DNA from: QHCF01 sp003244275
Lineage (GTDB): Bacteria; Actinomycetota; Acidimicrobiia; Acidimicrobiales; QHCF01
Direction of reading: 5' to 3'
Length of the DNA stretch: 58,692 bases
NCBI GenBank assembly: GCA_036806345.1
Contig: DAIROT010000009.1
Location: 1 to 58,692, forward strand
Below, piece by piece: positions 33,163-41,442 of this stretch. A model generated the notes under the pieces. The model was not told where the DNA came from. It did not search any database and was given only the letters and a program-made list of their open reading frames with translations. Every line of letters begins with the position of its first letter. Position 1 is the stretch's first letter. Position numbers and translations under genes: made by a program.

Positions 33163-33253
33163 CGGGGATCGGCCAACGCGTAAGTGGGGGCACACCCGTG
33201 GGCCTGGAGGAGGCATTTTTCGAGCAAGACACGGGCCCCGATCGGCGAGAGCA

Positions 33254-33820
33254 TCAGAGCGGATCGAGCATGTCGTCCACGTTGACGGCCACACCGGGCA
33301 GCCCTGCGACCTCGAGGGTCTCGCCCCGTTGGGCGTGGTGGAGGTCCCGGTACCCGACTGCTCCTGGGCCACTCAGCACCAGGACCTCGTCGGCGGCCAG
33401 GTTGACGATCCACACTGTCGGAATGCCGGCCGCTGCGTAGCGGGGGGCCTTCTTGTCCCGGTCCCAGGCGAGGGAGGTGTCGGAGACCTCGACCAGGAGA
33501 AGGGTGTCCCTGGCGCCAGGGGTGGCGCCAGCGTAGAAATCGGCCCGGGGAAGGAGCAGCGTCAGGTCGGGTTGGGGCTCGGAGTAGTCGCCGAGCCTGA
33601 CCGGGTTCTGGACCGAGACGATGGCCTGGTCCCCGACCGCCACCACCAGCAGACGGTTGAGGCGGTTGACGCAGGCCAGGTGGCGATTACCGATGGGCGA
33701 CATCTGGATGACCTCTCCGTCCAGCAGCTCGACCCGGGGGTTCTCGTGGAACAGCCCGGCCTCACCCATCTGATGCCACTCCTCGACGCTGAACGTGTAC
33801 CGGGCCGGCGCGACGGACAT
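33254..33820 (-). CDS. Uma2 family (DUF820) putative endonuclease
   Basis: 188 aa from ATG 33820 (MSVAPARYTFSVEEWHQMGE). RVELLDGEVIQMSPIGNRH, VQNPVRLGDYSEPQPDLTLL, LLLVEVSDTSLAWDRDKKAP and YAAAGIPTVWIVNLAADEV give the PD-(D/E)xK-like core (Asp of PQPDL, Glu-x-Ser of VEVSD, Lys of RDKKAPRYA) of Uma2 proteins, abundant in cyanobacteria and some actinobacteria. Function is not established; transposition-linked or nuclease activity is suspected. It lies 10 bp from nhaA. Confidence 0.9.
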   Translation of the reverse strand: MSVAPARYTFSVEEWHQMGEAGLFHENPRVELLDGEVIQMSPIGNRHLACVNRLNRLLVVAVGDQAIVSVQNPVRLGDYSEPQPDLTLLLPRADFYAGATPGARDTLLLVEVSDTSLAWDRDKKAPRYAAAGIPTVWIVNLAADEVLVLSGPGAVGYRDLHHAQRGETLEVAGLPGVAVNVDDMLDPL

Positions 33821-33830
33821 GCCCGTCAGC

Positions 33831-35090
33831 CTACGCCGGAGATCCGTCGGTGGGCACCCGACGGGAGGCCGGATGTGCAACTTTGGGACGTCTCCGGACC
33901 CTGAGGACCAACGCTCCCTCGCCCACTGCGATCACCGACGCGGCCAGCAGCCCAGCGGTGGCCCCGGCCGTCTCTGGCCCGACGGGTAGGGCAGCCCGGA
34001 TGATGAGGAGAGGCACGGTGAACCCGATGGCGGCCACCGAGCCGAGTCCCAGCAGAGACCGCCGTTCCAGGCGAGTGGCGGGCGAGCTGCTCCCCAGGCG
34101 CCGGACCAGCCAGGTGGTGGCGGTGATCCCCAGTGGCTTGCCGATGATGCGCGCCACCGCCACAGCCGCGAAGATTCGCAGGGCCACGGGAGTGCCCAGG
34201 CCAGATCCGACAAAGCTCAGCCCGACGTTGGCCACCGCGAAGACGGGCAGGACCACCACGTTTACCCACGGCTCCAGGCGCAGCTCCCACCGCCTGACAC
34301 CGGGGGCCACCACTCCCGCCTGGCCCTCCTGGCGGGAGCGGCTCCTCGGCGCCAGGGCGCCGATGGCGGCACCAATCACCGACGCCTCCACCCCAGCCTT
34401 GAGCATCGCCCACCAGGCCACCATGCCAAGTGCCAGGATGGCCCAGCCGGGCGGCTGCCATCTCAGTCGGGCCACAGTCATCACGACCAGACAGCCCAGG
34501 CCTCCCAGCAGCCAATCGAAGCTGATCCGCTGGCTGTAGAAAATCACGAGAATGATGATGGACAAGATGTCGTCGGCTACGGCCAGCGTCATTAGGAATG
34601 TCCGGGCTCGGGCCGATACCCCCCGCCCCAGCAGGGCCAGCGCCCCCAGGGCAAAGGCCACATCGGTGGCCATGGGGATGCCCCACCCGTGGCTGCCCTG
34701 GCCGCCTGCCACCCAGACCGCGTAGATGAGGGCAGGAACGGCCATTCCACCCACCGCGGCCAGGACCGGCACTGCCGCCCGACGCCATGAGCGCAGTTCC
34801 CCCGCCACCACCTCCCTGCGGATCTCCAGTCCCACACCGGCAAAGAACCCGAGCATCAATCCCTCGTTCACCCAGTCTCGCACTGACAGATGCAGGCCCA
34901 GCGGGCGAGACCACGGGGCCATGGCGTCCCAGACGCGCAGGTAAGAGTGGCTACCCGGCCAGTTGGCCCAAGCCAGGGCGACCACTGAGGCGACGGTGAG
35001 GGCGATGCCGCCGACCCGATCACCCCTGACGGCCTGGACCATCCAGCTCCATCTGGTGACGGACTTTGCGGGGGCCTGGGGCTTGGTCAT
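33831..35090 (-). CDS. nhaA: Na+/H+ antiporter NhaA
   Basis: 419 aa from ATG 35090 (MTKPQAPAKSVTRWSW). Twelve hydrophobic segments. VNEGLMLGFFAGVGLEIRRE, IPMATDVAFALGALALLG and LAVADDILSIIILVIFYS hold the ion-binding Asp pair (ADD) of NhaA; IIGKPLGITATTWLVRRLG and the C-terminal AAIGFTVPLLI are also typical. GGAGAT lies 1 nt before ATG 35090. It exchanges sodium for protons at the cytoplasmic membrane. It interrupts the heme cluster together with the Uma2 gene. Confidence 0.93.
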   Translation of the reverse strand: MTKPQAPAKSVTRWSWMVQAVRGDRVGGIALTVASVVALAWANWPGSHSYLRVWDAMAPWSRPLGLHLSVRDWVNEGLMLGFFAGVGLEIRREVVAGELRSWRRAAVPVLAAVGGMAVPALIYAVWVAGGQGSHGWGIPMATDVAFALGALALLGRGVSARARTFLMTLAVADDILSIIILVIFYSQRISFDWLLGGLGCLVVMTVARLRWQPPGWAILALGMVAWWAMLKAGVEASVIGAAIGALAPRSRSRQEGQAGVVAPGVRRWELRLEPWVNVVVLPVFAVANVGLSFVGSGLGTPVALRIFAAVAVARIIGKPLGITATTWLVRRLGSSSPATRLERRSLLGLGSVAAIGFTVPLLIIRAALPVGPETAGATAGLLAASVIAVGEGALVLRVRRRPKVAHPASRRVPTDGSPA

Positions 35091-35242
35091 ATCTCCGATC
35101 GCGAGGTCGCTACTCGCCGACCAGACTTCCCGGCACGCCAACTCTCATGTTAGCCCGCCGGCCAGGTGGGTGTGTCGTTTCCCTCCGATCGATCGAGAGG
35201 TCATTCGCTCGTAGCCGGCTCGATGGGTGAGAGGACGAGGGG

Positions 35243-35684
35243 ATGCCGGTGTTGCGCCTCGGTCCCGCCGCTTCCATACGGGCGGGTGAGGATCTCCAGA
35301 GTGAGCAGACCATTCGCCGCCCCTACGACTCGCCTCGCCGACGGGACCAGGCCCAAGCGACACGAGCCGACATCGCCGCCGCCGCCGCCGCCGCCCGAAG
35401 ATTGTTCATGGCTCGCGGCTGGGCCGGCACCCGGGTGCGCGAGCCTGACCTTGCTGCCGCCTATCTACAGGGCCGAGCCCGGGGCGACCGAATCCGCCGG
35501 CAGGTCTTTCCCGCTGGCCGCCACGGACGCTTCGAGAAGGGCTCGGCTGCCAGTTGGCCATCGATACATACGCCGCGTTATGCAACGTTGATGTCTACCG
35601 TGTCCTTACCGAGAGCGAGGTTGGTCGCCCGACAAGATCGAGCGGTGGTGGCGCGATTCGCTGATCCGCCTCCTGCTGGGGTGA
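35243..35684 (+). pseudogene. TetR-family regulator, inactivated by frameshifts
   Basis: The first part reads RRPYDSPRRRDQAQATRADI then, after an expanded (GCC)n run giving AAAAAAA, RRLFMARGWAGTRVRE, the start of a TetR helix-turn-helix domain. The C-terminal helices occur only in other frames: LGCQLAIDTYAALCNVDVYR VLTE and GWSPDKIERWWRDSLIRLLL G followed by TGA at 35682. At least two frame changes are needed, so no full regulator can be made. It is divergent from nhaA, which it may once have controlled. Confidence 0.65.
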
Positions 35685-35907
35685 TCAGCCGCTCCGGTAC
35701 AGGGTCGCCTACCAGGACACGATCCCCGCCATCCCCGGCCGCCGACGGAAAGACCGCCCCCGCCGCAGGATCCGCCGCCGGGGCGCCGGCAATCCGAATC
35801 AACAGCGACGCCCACTGCATCCAAGCTCGAGGCCAGCCCATGATAGCCCCGCGGCGGATTGGAATCTCCCTGATTGCGACTGGTAACGGCGCCCCCAGGA
35901 GGTGGAG
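35685..35907. other. no recognisable gene
   Basis: 223 bp between the TetR remnant and the cobA-hemD stop codon. Short GC-rich frames are open on both strands, but none resembles a known protein and none has a good ribosome-binding site. Confidence 0.4.
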
Positions 35908-37383
35908 TCAAGTAGCGGGCCAGCGGCACGAATTGGCAAGAGCGCTCACCAGGGCCGCCACCAGGCCATCGAGGGTGTGGTCCTCGGCCACCACGTCCAC
36001 CCGGACGCCGGCATCTCGGGCGGCAGCGGCCGTCACTGGGCCGATGCAGGCGACCACCGGAGGCATCCTGTTGATGCCCGCCACCTCCAGGAATCCCGTC
36101 ACGGTCGACGCCGAGGTGAAGGCCACCGCGTCGGCGCCGGCCACCGCGGCCAGGGCTCCGGCCGACGGGCGGGGCAGGCCAGTCCGGTAGGCCTCTACCA
36201 CATCGACCTCCCAGCCCAGGTCCCGCAATCGCTCGGGCAGCACCTCGCGGGCCACCGCCGCCCTGGGAAGCAACACTCGCCGGCCGGCTCCATCCGGTGC
36301 CGGAAAATCGTCGAGCAGCGCCTCCGCCACGAAGCGTTCCGGGGCCAGGTCGGCCACCAGGCAGCGCTCGGCCAGAGCGGCGGAGGTACCCGGACCGATG
36401 GCCGCCAGCTTGGCCGACCCCAGGTCTCGACCGTCTCGCAACAGGCCGACCAGGCGAGTCACTGCGTTGGCAGACGTGAATACCACCCAGTCATACGTGC
36501 CAGCCCGCGCCGCTGCCGCTCGTAGGGCCTGGCCTCCGTCCGCCGGTTCACCGATCTCGATCACGGCCAGCTCCACTGCCTCGGCCCCCCGTGCTCGCAG
36601 GCGATCGACAAGGGCCGGCGCCTGGCCGCTCGAACGGGTGACCACCACCTTGCGTCCCAGCAGGGGGCGGCGCTCGAACCAGGACAGATCAAGGCTCGCC
36701 ACCGCCCCGATCACGATGGTGGCCGGGGGCTCCAGTGCGGCAACACCCAAGTCCGCCAGGGTGGTCCGCATGCTGAGCTGAGCAGATCGAGTGCCCCAGC
36801 GCACGGCCAGGACGGGCGTCGTGTCCGCCAGGCCACCAGCCATCAGCCGCCTGGCGATGTCGGCCCGGTGGGCCACCCCCATCAGCACGACAACAGTGCC
36901 TCCCACCTTGGCCAAGGCCTCCCAGTCGACCTCATGGTCCACGGCGTGGCGGCTGTGCCCGGTGACGACCGTGAACGCGGCCGACAACCCTCGATGGGTC
37001 AGAGGTACGCCGGCGTAGGCCGGCACCCCCACCGCCGCCGTCACCCCCGGAACCACTTCGAAGTCGACGCCAGCATCCAACAGGGCCTGGGCCTCCTCTC
37101 CGCCGCGCCCAAACACGAAGGGATCACCCCCCTTGAGCCTGACCACTGCCTGGCCTGCTCGGGCTCGGGCCACCAGCAGCGCATTGATGTCATCCTGAGC
37201 GACCGGAGCACCCGGGCTCTTGCCCACATCTACCCGGTCAGCCCGGGCCGGCGCCAACCTGAGCAGGTAGGGATCGGCCAGCCGATCGTGGACGACCACG
37301 TCAGCCCGGGCCAGGACCTCAGCCCCCCTGACGGTCAGCAGCCCGGGATCGCCCGGCCCGGCTCCCACCAGGTAAACCGTCAC
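35908..37383 (-). CDS. cobA-hemD: bifunctional uroporphyrinogen-III C-methyltransferase / uroporphyrinogen-III synthase
   Basis: 491 aa from GTG 37383 (TVYLVGAGPGDPGLLTVRGA). Residues 1-245 are the SAM-dependent methyltransferase: VVHDRLADPYLLRLAP, VVRLKGGDPFVFGRGGEEAQ, VPGVTAAVGVPAYAGVPLTH RG and the C-terminal ATIVIGAVASLD. Residues 255-485 are HemD: LLGRKVVVTRSSGQAPALVD, YDWVVFTSANAVTRL, VAFTSASTVTGFLEVAG and ACIGPVTAAAARDAGVRVDV. It closes hydroxymethylbilane into uroporphyrinogen III and starts the siroheme/cobalamin branch. This fusion is usual in actinobacteria. hemC is 13 nt upstream. Confidence 0.96.
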   Translation of the reverse strand: MTVYLVGAGPGDPGLLTVRGAEVLARADVVVHDRLADPYLLRLAPARADRVDVGKSPGAPVAQDDINALLVARARAGQAVVRLKGGDPFVFGRGGEEAQALLDAGVDFEVVPGVTAAVGVPAYAGVPLTHRGLSAAFTVVTGHSRHAVDHEVDWEALAKVGGTVVVLMGVAHRADIARRLMAGGLADTTPVLAVRWGTRSAQLSMRTTLADLGVAALEPPATIVIGAVASLDLSWFERRPLLGRKVVVTRSSGQAPALVDRLRARGAEAVELAVIEIGEPADGGQALRAAAARAGTYDWVVFTSANAVTRLVGLLRDGRDLGSAKLAAIGPGTSAALAERCLVADLAPERFVAEALLDDFPAPDGAGRRVLLPRAAVAREVLPERLRDLGWEVDVVEAYRTGLPRPSAGALAAVAGADAVAFTSASTVTGFLEVAGINRMPPVVACIGPVTAAAARDAGVRVDVVAEDHTLDGLVAALVSALANSCRWPAT

Positions 37384-37396
37384 CCGCGGTGGGCAT

Positions 37397-38287
37397 TCAC
37401 GCCGGCCCGACTCCCTCCAACAGCGCTCTTCCTCCGCATTCGTCCAGGAGCTGGCGGGCCAGGGCAGAACCCAACGCCGTCGGATCGTCACCCACCAGGG
37501 ACTGGCGCAGGAGAACCAGCCCGTCCAGGCTGGCCAACAGACCATCCAGGCGCAGGCCACCATCATCCCCCTCCGGACGGGCCCACGCCCCCACGGGGAG
37601 GTCGCATCCACCACCCAGGCAAGCCAGGAACGCCCGCTCGGCGTCCACCGCCCGGCGGGACGGCCAGTCCTCGATGCGCGCCACCGCCTCCAGCACCGCC
37701 TCGTCGTCGGCCCGGCACTCAACAGCCAGGGCACCCTGGCCTACCTGAGGCAGCAGCACCGAGGGATCCAGCACCTCCGCTGCGTCGCGGGCTCGGCCGA
37801 GGCGCTGGAGGGCCGCATGGGCCACCACCGCCGCTCCCCCCGTCGGGACTCGCTCCAGCCGGGTCGGGATCGCACCCCGCAGACCGGTGAAGGTCAGGTC
37901 CGGTCTGGTCCACGCCAGCTGCGCCCGTCGGCGGACCGACCCGGTGGCCACCACCGAACCCGGGGCCAGGGCGTGAAGCGGCGCCCCAACCAGGGCATCG
38001 CGTGGGTCGCCCCGCTCGGGGACGGCTGCCAGGACCAGCCCCGGCCAGGTGGCGGACGGCAGATCCTTGGCCGAGTGCACAGCCAGGTCGGCCCGACCCT
38101 CGAGCACGGCCGCCGAGACCTCCTTGACGAAGACGCCAGTGCCGCCCATCTCCCACACCGGTACGCCTTCCAGGCGGTCGCCGGTCGTGGAGACCACACT
38201 GACCTCGGCCGGCACGCCCAGCGCGGCCACCACCTGGTCTGCCTGCCACCGAGCCAGTTGGCTGCCCCTGGTAGCCACCCGTAGCAT
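37397..38287 (-). CDS. hemC: porphobilinogen deaminase (hydroxymethylbilane synthase)
   Basis: 296 aa from ATG 38287 (MLRVATRGSQLARWQADQVV). GVFVKEVSAAVLEGRADLAV HSAKDLPS, TGSVRRRAQLAWTRPDLTF, LPQVGQGALAVECRADD and the cofactor-carrying Cys of FLACLGGGCDLPVGAWA are all present. It links four porphobilinogens to hydroxymethylbilane. The long upstream frame overlaps hemA and is not coding. Confidence 0.97.
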   Translation of the reverse strand: MLRVATRGSQLARWQADQVVAALGVPAEVSVVSTTGDRLEGVPVWEMGGTGVFVKEVSAAVLEGRADLAVHSAKDLPSATWPGLVLAAVPERGDPRDALVGAPLHALAPGSVVATGSVRRRAQLAWTRPDLTFTGLRGAIPTRLERVPTGGAAVVAHAALQRLGRARDAAEVLDPSVLLPQVGQGALAVECRADDEAVLEAVARIEDWPSRRAVDAERAFLACLGGGCDLPVGAWARPEGDDGGLRLDGLLASLDGLVLLRQSLVGDDPTALGSALARQLLDECGGRALLEGVGPA

Positions 38288-38292
38288 CGGGG

Positions 38293-39666
38293 TCAGAGGT
38301 CGAACAGAGCCCGCAGGGCCTCGCCCAGGGACTCCCCCTGTGGGGACGTCGCCGCCACCTTGAGGCGGACGGTCGGCTCGTGCAGCAGCTTGGCCACCAA
38401 GCCCCGGGTGAGGGCCTCCACCGTGTCGCGTTGGCGCTGGTCCAAGCCGTCCAGACGGCTGCGGTGGCGCTGCAGCTCTGCTTGGCGGAGGGCCTCGGCC
38501 CGCTCCCGGAGGGCAACGACCACCGGTGCCACTCCCCTGGCTGCCCTCACTCCCAGATAGCGTTCTACCTCCTCGGCAATGATCTCCCTCACTCGCGTCG
38601 CCTCGCGCCGGCGCTCCTGCATACCGGCCTCGGCAAAAGCAGCCAGGTCGTCCATGTCCAGCAGCGTCACCCCGTCCAGGTCCCCGGCCGCCGGGTCCAC
38701 ATTGCGGGGGACGGCTACGTCGACCACCAGCAACGGGCGCCCTCCCCTGGCCGCCATCACTGCCTCCAGATCGGCCGCCTCCAGGATGACCGAGGGAGCG
38801 CCAGTGGAGGTGAGCACTACGTCCACCGTCTCCATGGTCGGGCGCAGGTCGGCCAGGCTCACCGGCCGACCGCCGATTCGGGCGGCCAGCTCCACCGCCT
38901 TGGACCAGGTGCGGTTGGCCACCAACACTCCACCGGCTGACGGCTTCGCCGCCCCGGGGGGGGCCCCAACCCCGCCCTCCTCCGATGCGCCGGGGGCCCC
39001 AACCCCGGCGCCGGCCGTGCCGGCTGACGGTTTCGCCGTCCCGTCCCCCGCTCTGGCTGCCAGCGCGGTGCACATGCCCTCACCCAGGTCACCGACTCCC
39101 ACCACCAACGTGGGATGCCCGGCCAACGAGCCACCGAGGGACCGCTCGGCCAGGGCCACCGCCGCCTGGGACAGCGAGGTGATACCCCTGGCGATGGCGG
39201 TCTCCGATCGGGCTCGTTTGCCCACCTCCACGGCGTGGCGAAACAATCCGGACAAGGTGGGCCCGGCCGCCCCCTCCTCCCATGCCCGCTGCCAGGCGTG
39301 GCGAACCTGACTCAAGACCTCGCCCTCACCCAGCACCGCCGAATCAAGGCCGGAGGCCACCTCGAACAGATGGCTGGCGGCTGTCTCCTCGAAGTAGTCG
39401 TAGAGGTGCTCACTCACCTGCTCCAAGCTCACCCCAGCCAGCTCGGCCAGGAAGTTGCGGAGGTCGCCGATCCCGGCGTGGAAGCGTTCGACCACTGCAT
39501 AAACCTCGGTACGCATGCACGTCGACACCAGAATCACCTCGGAGAGGTGGGTGCGGCCGGTCAGGTCGGCCAGAGCCTTGGGCAGGTCGGCGTCGGCGAC
39601 TCTCAGCCGCTCCAACAGGGCAAGTGGCACCGTGCGTTGATTGAGGCCTACTACAACTACAGACAC
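38293..39666 (-). CDS. hemA: glutamyl-tRNA reductase, with an insertion in the NADPH domain
   Basis: 457 aa from GTG 39666. The catalytic loop is VILVSTCMRTEVYAVVERFH with the nucleophile at Cys50; the family usually has STCNRTE, so Asn is Met here. GLDSAVLGEGEVLSQVRHAW and RSETAIARGITSLSQAAVAL are typical. The Rossmann motif VVGVGDLGEGMCTALAARAG is followed by about 38 extra low-complexity residues (roughly 205-243) with two copies of AKPSAG and two GVGAP motifs before VANRTWSKAVELAA resumes. DVAVPRNVDPAA and the dimerisation helix follow. It reduces glutamyl-tRNA to glutamate-1-semialdehyde, the first committed step of heme synthesis. The start overlaps the upstream siroheme-synthase gene by 10 bp. 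Confidence 0.96.
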   Translation of the reverse strand: MSVVVVGLNQRTVPLALLERLRVADADLPKALADLTGRTHLSEVILVSTCMRTEVYAVVERFHAGIGDLRNFLAELAGVSLEQVSEHLYDYFEETAASHLFEVASGLDSAVLGEGEVLSQVRHAWQRAWEEGAAGPTLSGLFRHAVEVGKRARSETAIARGITSLSQAAVALAERSLGGSLAGHPTLVVGVGDLGEGMCTALAARAGDGTAKPSAGTAGAGVGAPGASEEGGVGAPPGAAKPSAGGVLVANRTWSKAVELAARIGGRPVSLADLRPTMETVDVVLTSTGAPSVILEAADLEAVMAARGGRPLLVVDVAVPRNVDPAAGDLDGVTLLDMDDLAAFAEAGMQERRREATRVREIIAEEVERYLGVRAARGVAPVVVALRERAEALRQAELQRHRSRLDGLDQRQRDTVEALTRGLVAKLLHEPTVRLKVAATSPQGESLGEALRALFDL

Positions 39667-40277
39667 GCTCTGAGCAACTCCCTTGCCTGCTCAACATACC
39701 CGGCCCGGATGAGATCGAGCATGTCGGAGGAAAGCGCCCGTTTCCAGTCGGGTCCCTCGGTCGGACGCCCGGCCGCCTGGAGAGCCTCCCGCTCGGCCGA
39801 GAGCAGCCCGACCAGCACCTCGTACTCGGGCCCCAGCTCATCAGCCATCCGCCGCCGCAGCCAGGCGGCCAGTGCCGGACTGTGGCCCCCCGTCGAGACC
39901 GCCACCGTAATTGGCCCGCGGCGCACGACCGACGGCAGTAAGAAGCTGCACGAAATTGGGTCGTCTGCGCAATTGACCCAGACGCCCACCTCCTCACCTT
40001 CCTCGTAGATGGCCCGGTTGAGTGAGTGATCGTCAGTTGCGGCCACCACCAGCCGGTGGCCGGCCAGGTCCCCGCGCCGCCATGGCCGCTCCTCCCAGGT
40101 GAGCCCCTCGAGGTGGCGAACCTCCGGGCTCACCCTGGTGGCCACCACGTGCACCAGGCCCCCGGCCTCCAGCAGGCCCCGAGCCTTGCGGGCGGCCACC
40201 GCCCCACCTCCGACCACCAGGCACCGACGACCGGCCAGTACCAGGCTCACTGGGTAGAGGGCCCCGTCAACCGGCAA
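39657..40277 (-). CDS. siroheme synthase N-terminal-type precorrin-2 dehydrogenase / sirohydrochlorin ferrochelatase
   Basis: 206 aa. YPVSLVLAGRRCLVVGGGAV AARKARGLLEAG is the NAD-binding start of the CysG-N/Met8p family; LVVAATDDHSLNRAIYEEGE, VWVNCADDPISCSFLLPSVV RRGPITVAVSTGGHSPALA contain the catalytic Asp and Ser. The only possible start after the upstream in-frame stop is TTG 40277, which overlaps the end of the preceding repeat ORF. It converts precorrin-2 to siroheme, and the methyltransferase half of cobA-hemD supplies its substrate. Confidence 0.9.
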   Translation of the reverse strand: MPVDGALYPVSLVLAGRRCLVVGGGAVAARKARGLLEAGGLVHVVATRVSPEVRHLEGLTWEERPWRRGDLAGHRLVVAATDDHSLNRAIYEEGEEVGVWVNCADDPISCSFLLPSVVRRGPITVAVSTGGHSPALAAWLRRRMADELGPEYEVLVGLLSAEREALQAAGRPTEGPDWKRALSSDMLDLIRAGYVEQARELLRACL

Positions 40278-40407
40278 GGTCCACCCCGTCGGTCAAGCTC
40301 ACCCCGTCGGTCAAGCCCCCCTCATAGGTCAAGTTCACCCGGTTGATCAAGTCCCCCTCGTTGATCAAGTCCCCCTCGTCGATCAAGTCCATCTCGTCGA
40401 TCCGCAC
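40267..40407 (-). CDS. hexapeptide-repeat micro-ORF between rex and siroheme synthase
   Basis: 46-aa ORF from GTG 40407 made of imperfect six-residue repeats (DLIDEG, DLINEG, DLINRV, NLTYEG, GLTDGV, SLTDGV, DLAG). It is encoded by seven 18-bp units between 40288 and 40413. It is open throughout, begins after the rex stop and overlaps the next start by a few bases, so it is positioned like a real gene. The acidic, leucine-spaced repeats match no family I know. Whether it is translated is unproven; it may be a by-product of a DNA-level tandem repeat. Confidence 0.4.
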   Translation of the reverse strand: MRIDEMDLIDEGDLINEGDLINRVNLTYEGGLTDGVSLTDGVDLAG

Positions 40408-40413
40408 CGGCCC
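40288..40413. repeat. 18-bp imperfect tandem repeat, seven units
   Basis: Units starting GTCGGTCAAG, GTCGGTCAAG, ATAGGTCAAG, GTTGATCAAG, GTTGATCAAG, GTCGATCAAG, GTCGATCCGC occur at exact 18-bp spacing from 40288. Units drift gradually from end to end, as expected for slippage followed by divergence. Confidence 0.9.
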
Positions 40414-40418
40414 GCTCC

Positions 40419-41087
40419 TCAGTGGGACGACGCCAGGTGACCCTCGGCATCAGCCGCCAGCCGGCGGTAGAAACTGAGAATGTGCAACTCCACCGACAAG
40501 TCGATCTGGCGCAGGCCGACGTGGCTCGGGACGTTCAGTACCACGGGGGCAAAATTGAGCACCGAGGTGACACCCGCACCAACCAGGCGATCAGCCACCT
40601 CCTGAGCGGCGTTGGCCGGCGTCGCTATCATACCGATAGCCAGGCCCTCGGTCTTCACCAGGGCATCCAGATCTTCGAGATGGCGGACCACCAGGCCACC
40701 GACCATCTGACCGACGACCTCCGGGCGCAGATCGAGCAGAGCCGCCACCCGGGAGCCCCGGGAGGCAAAGCCCGCGTAATTCGCCAGTGCTCGGCCCAGG
40801 TTGCCGATCCCCACGATCACGACCGGGCAGTCCTGGTCCAGGCCAAGCGCCAGACCTACCTGGTCCAGCAGGAATTCCACGTCGTAGCCTGCACCCCGGG
40901 TGCCATACGAACCCAGGTGGGAGAGGTCTTTGCGGACCATGGCGGCATTCACCCCGGCCCGTTCTGCCAGTTGCTCCGACGACACAGTGGACTGGCGAGC
41001 GTGAGTCAGGTCGGCCAGGGCGCGCAGGTACACGGGCAGACGACCGACGGTCGCCACCGGGACGTGCCGCTCTCGCCTGGGAGCCAC
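40419..41087 (-). CDS. rex: redox-sensing transcriptional repressor Rex
   Basis: 222 aa. N-terminal winged helix: SSEQLAERAGVNAAMVRKDL SHLGSYGTRGAGYDVEFL. Rossmann domain: VVIVGIGNLGRALANYAGFA with the NADH-binding Gly and the C-terminal domain-swapped helix (VELHILSFYRRLAA). Rex senses the NADH/NAD+ ratio and represses respiratory and fermentative genes when NAD+ is high. In Streptomyces rex lies upstream of hemA-hemC-hemD, as here. Target operators were not seen in the window. Confidence 0.96.
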   Translation of the reverse strand: MAPRRERHVPVATVGRLPVYLRALADLTHARQSTVSSEQLAERAGVNAAMVRKDLSHLGSYGTRGAGYDVEFLLDQVGLALGLDQDCPVVIVGIGNLGRALANYAGFASRGSRVAALLDLRPEVVGQMVGGLVVRHLEDLDALVKTEGLAIGMIATPANAAQEVADRLVGAGVTSVLNFAPVVLNVPSHVGLRQIDLSVELHILSFYRRLAADAEGHLASSH

Positions 41088-41156
41088 TGGCGCATCGTAA
41101 GCCTTACGCCCCCGCGACCACCAAGTCGGAGGGCCCTGGGCTGGCCAACCCGCTGG

Positions 41157-41363
41157 CTAACCCGCTTCGGTGTAGCGGTCCGCCAGGTACTTATCGACGT
41201 CGTCCTCCCGTAGCCGGTAGGACTTGCCCACCCGTACGGCTGGCAGCTGACCGGCGTTGATAAGCCGGTAAACGGTCATGTTGGACACCCGCAACACATC
41301 AGCCACCTCTGTAACCGTGAGGAAGCGAGCCCGAGCATGCTGTGCGTGTATCAGTGCAATCAC
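41157..41363 (-). CDS. small excisionase/BldC-type helix-turn-helix DNA-binding protein
   Basis: 68 aa from GTG 41363, preceded by GCGGAGAGG. FLTVTEVADVLRVSNMTVYR LINAGQLPAVRVGKSYRLRE DDVDKYLADRY is a complete MerR-like excisionase domain. Similar small proteins sit between proC and rex/hemA in Streptomyces and related genera, so this is a chromosomal regulator and not phage excisionase. Longer upstream starts have no similarity. Confidence 0.88.
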   Translation of the reverse strand: MIALIHAQHARARFLTVTEVADVLRVSNMTVYRLINAGQLPAVRVGKSYRLREDDVDKYLADRYTEAG

Positions 41364-41442
41364 CCCTCTCCGCCTGAGGTGACTGTACGCCACCGGGGCT
41401 GGTGAGGGGAAGTGGCACCGGGGCACCGGGGCAACGAGGCCT

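Noticed and set aside
35578..35841. 87-aa minus-strand ORF between the TetR remnant and cobA-hemD
   Set aside because: It overlaps the recognisable TetR C-terminus on the plus strand and shows no family features or ribosome-binding site.
40288..40413. Possible CRISPR array from regular repeats
   Set aside because: Units are directly adjacent 18-mers without unique spacers and there are no cas genes; the same applies to the 15-bp arrays.
41157..41363. Phage excisionase suggesting a prophage
   Set aside because: The small HTH protein is part of the conserved proC-HTH-rex order and no phage genes are nearby.
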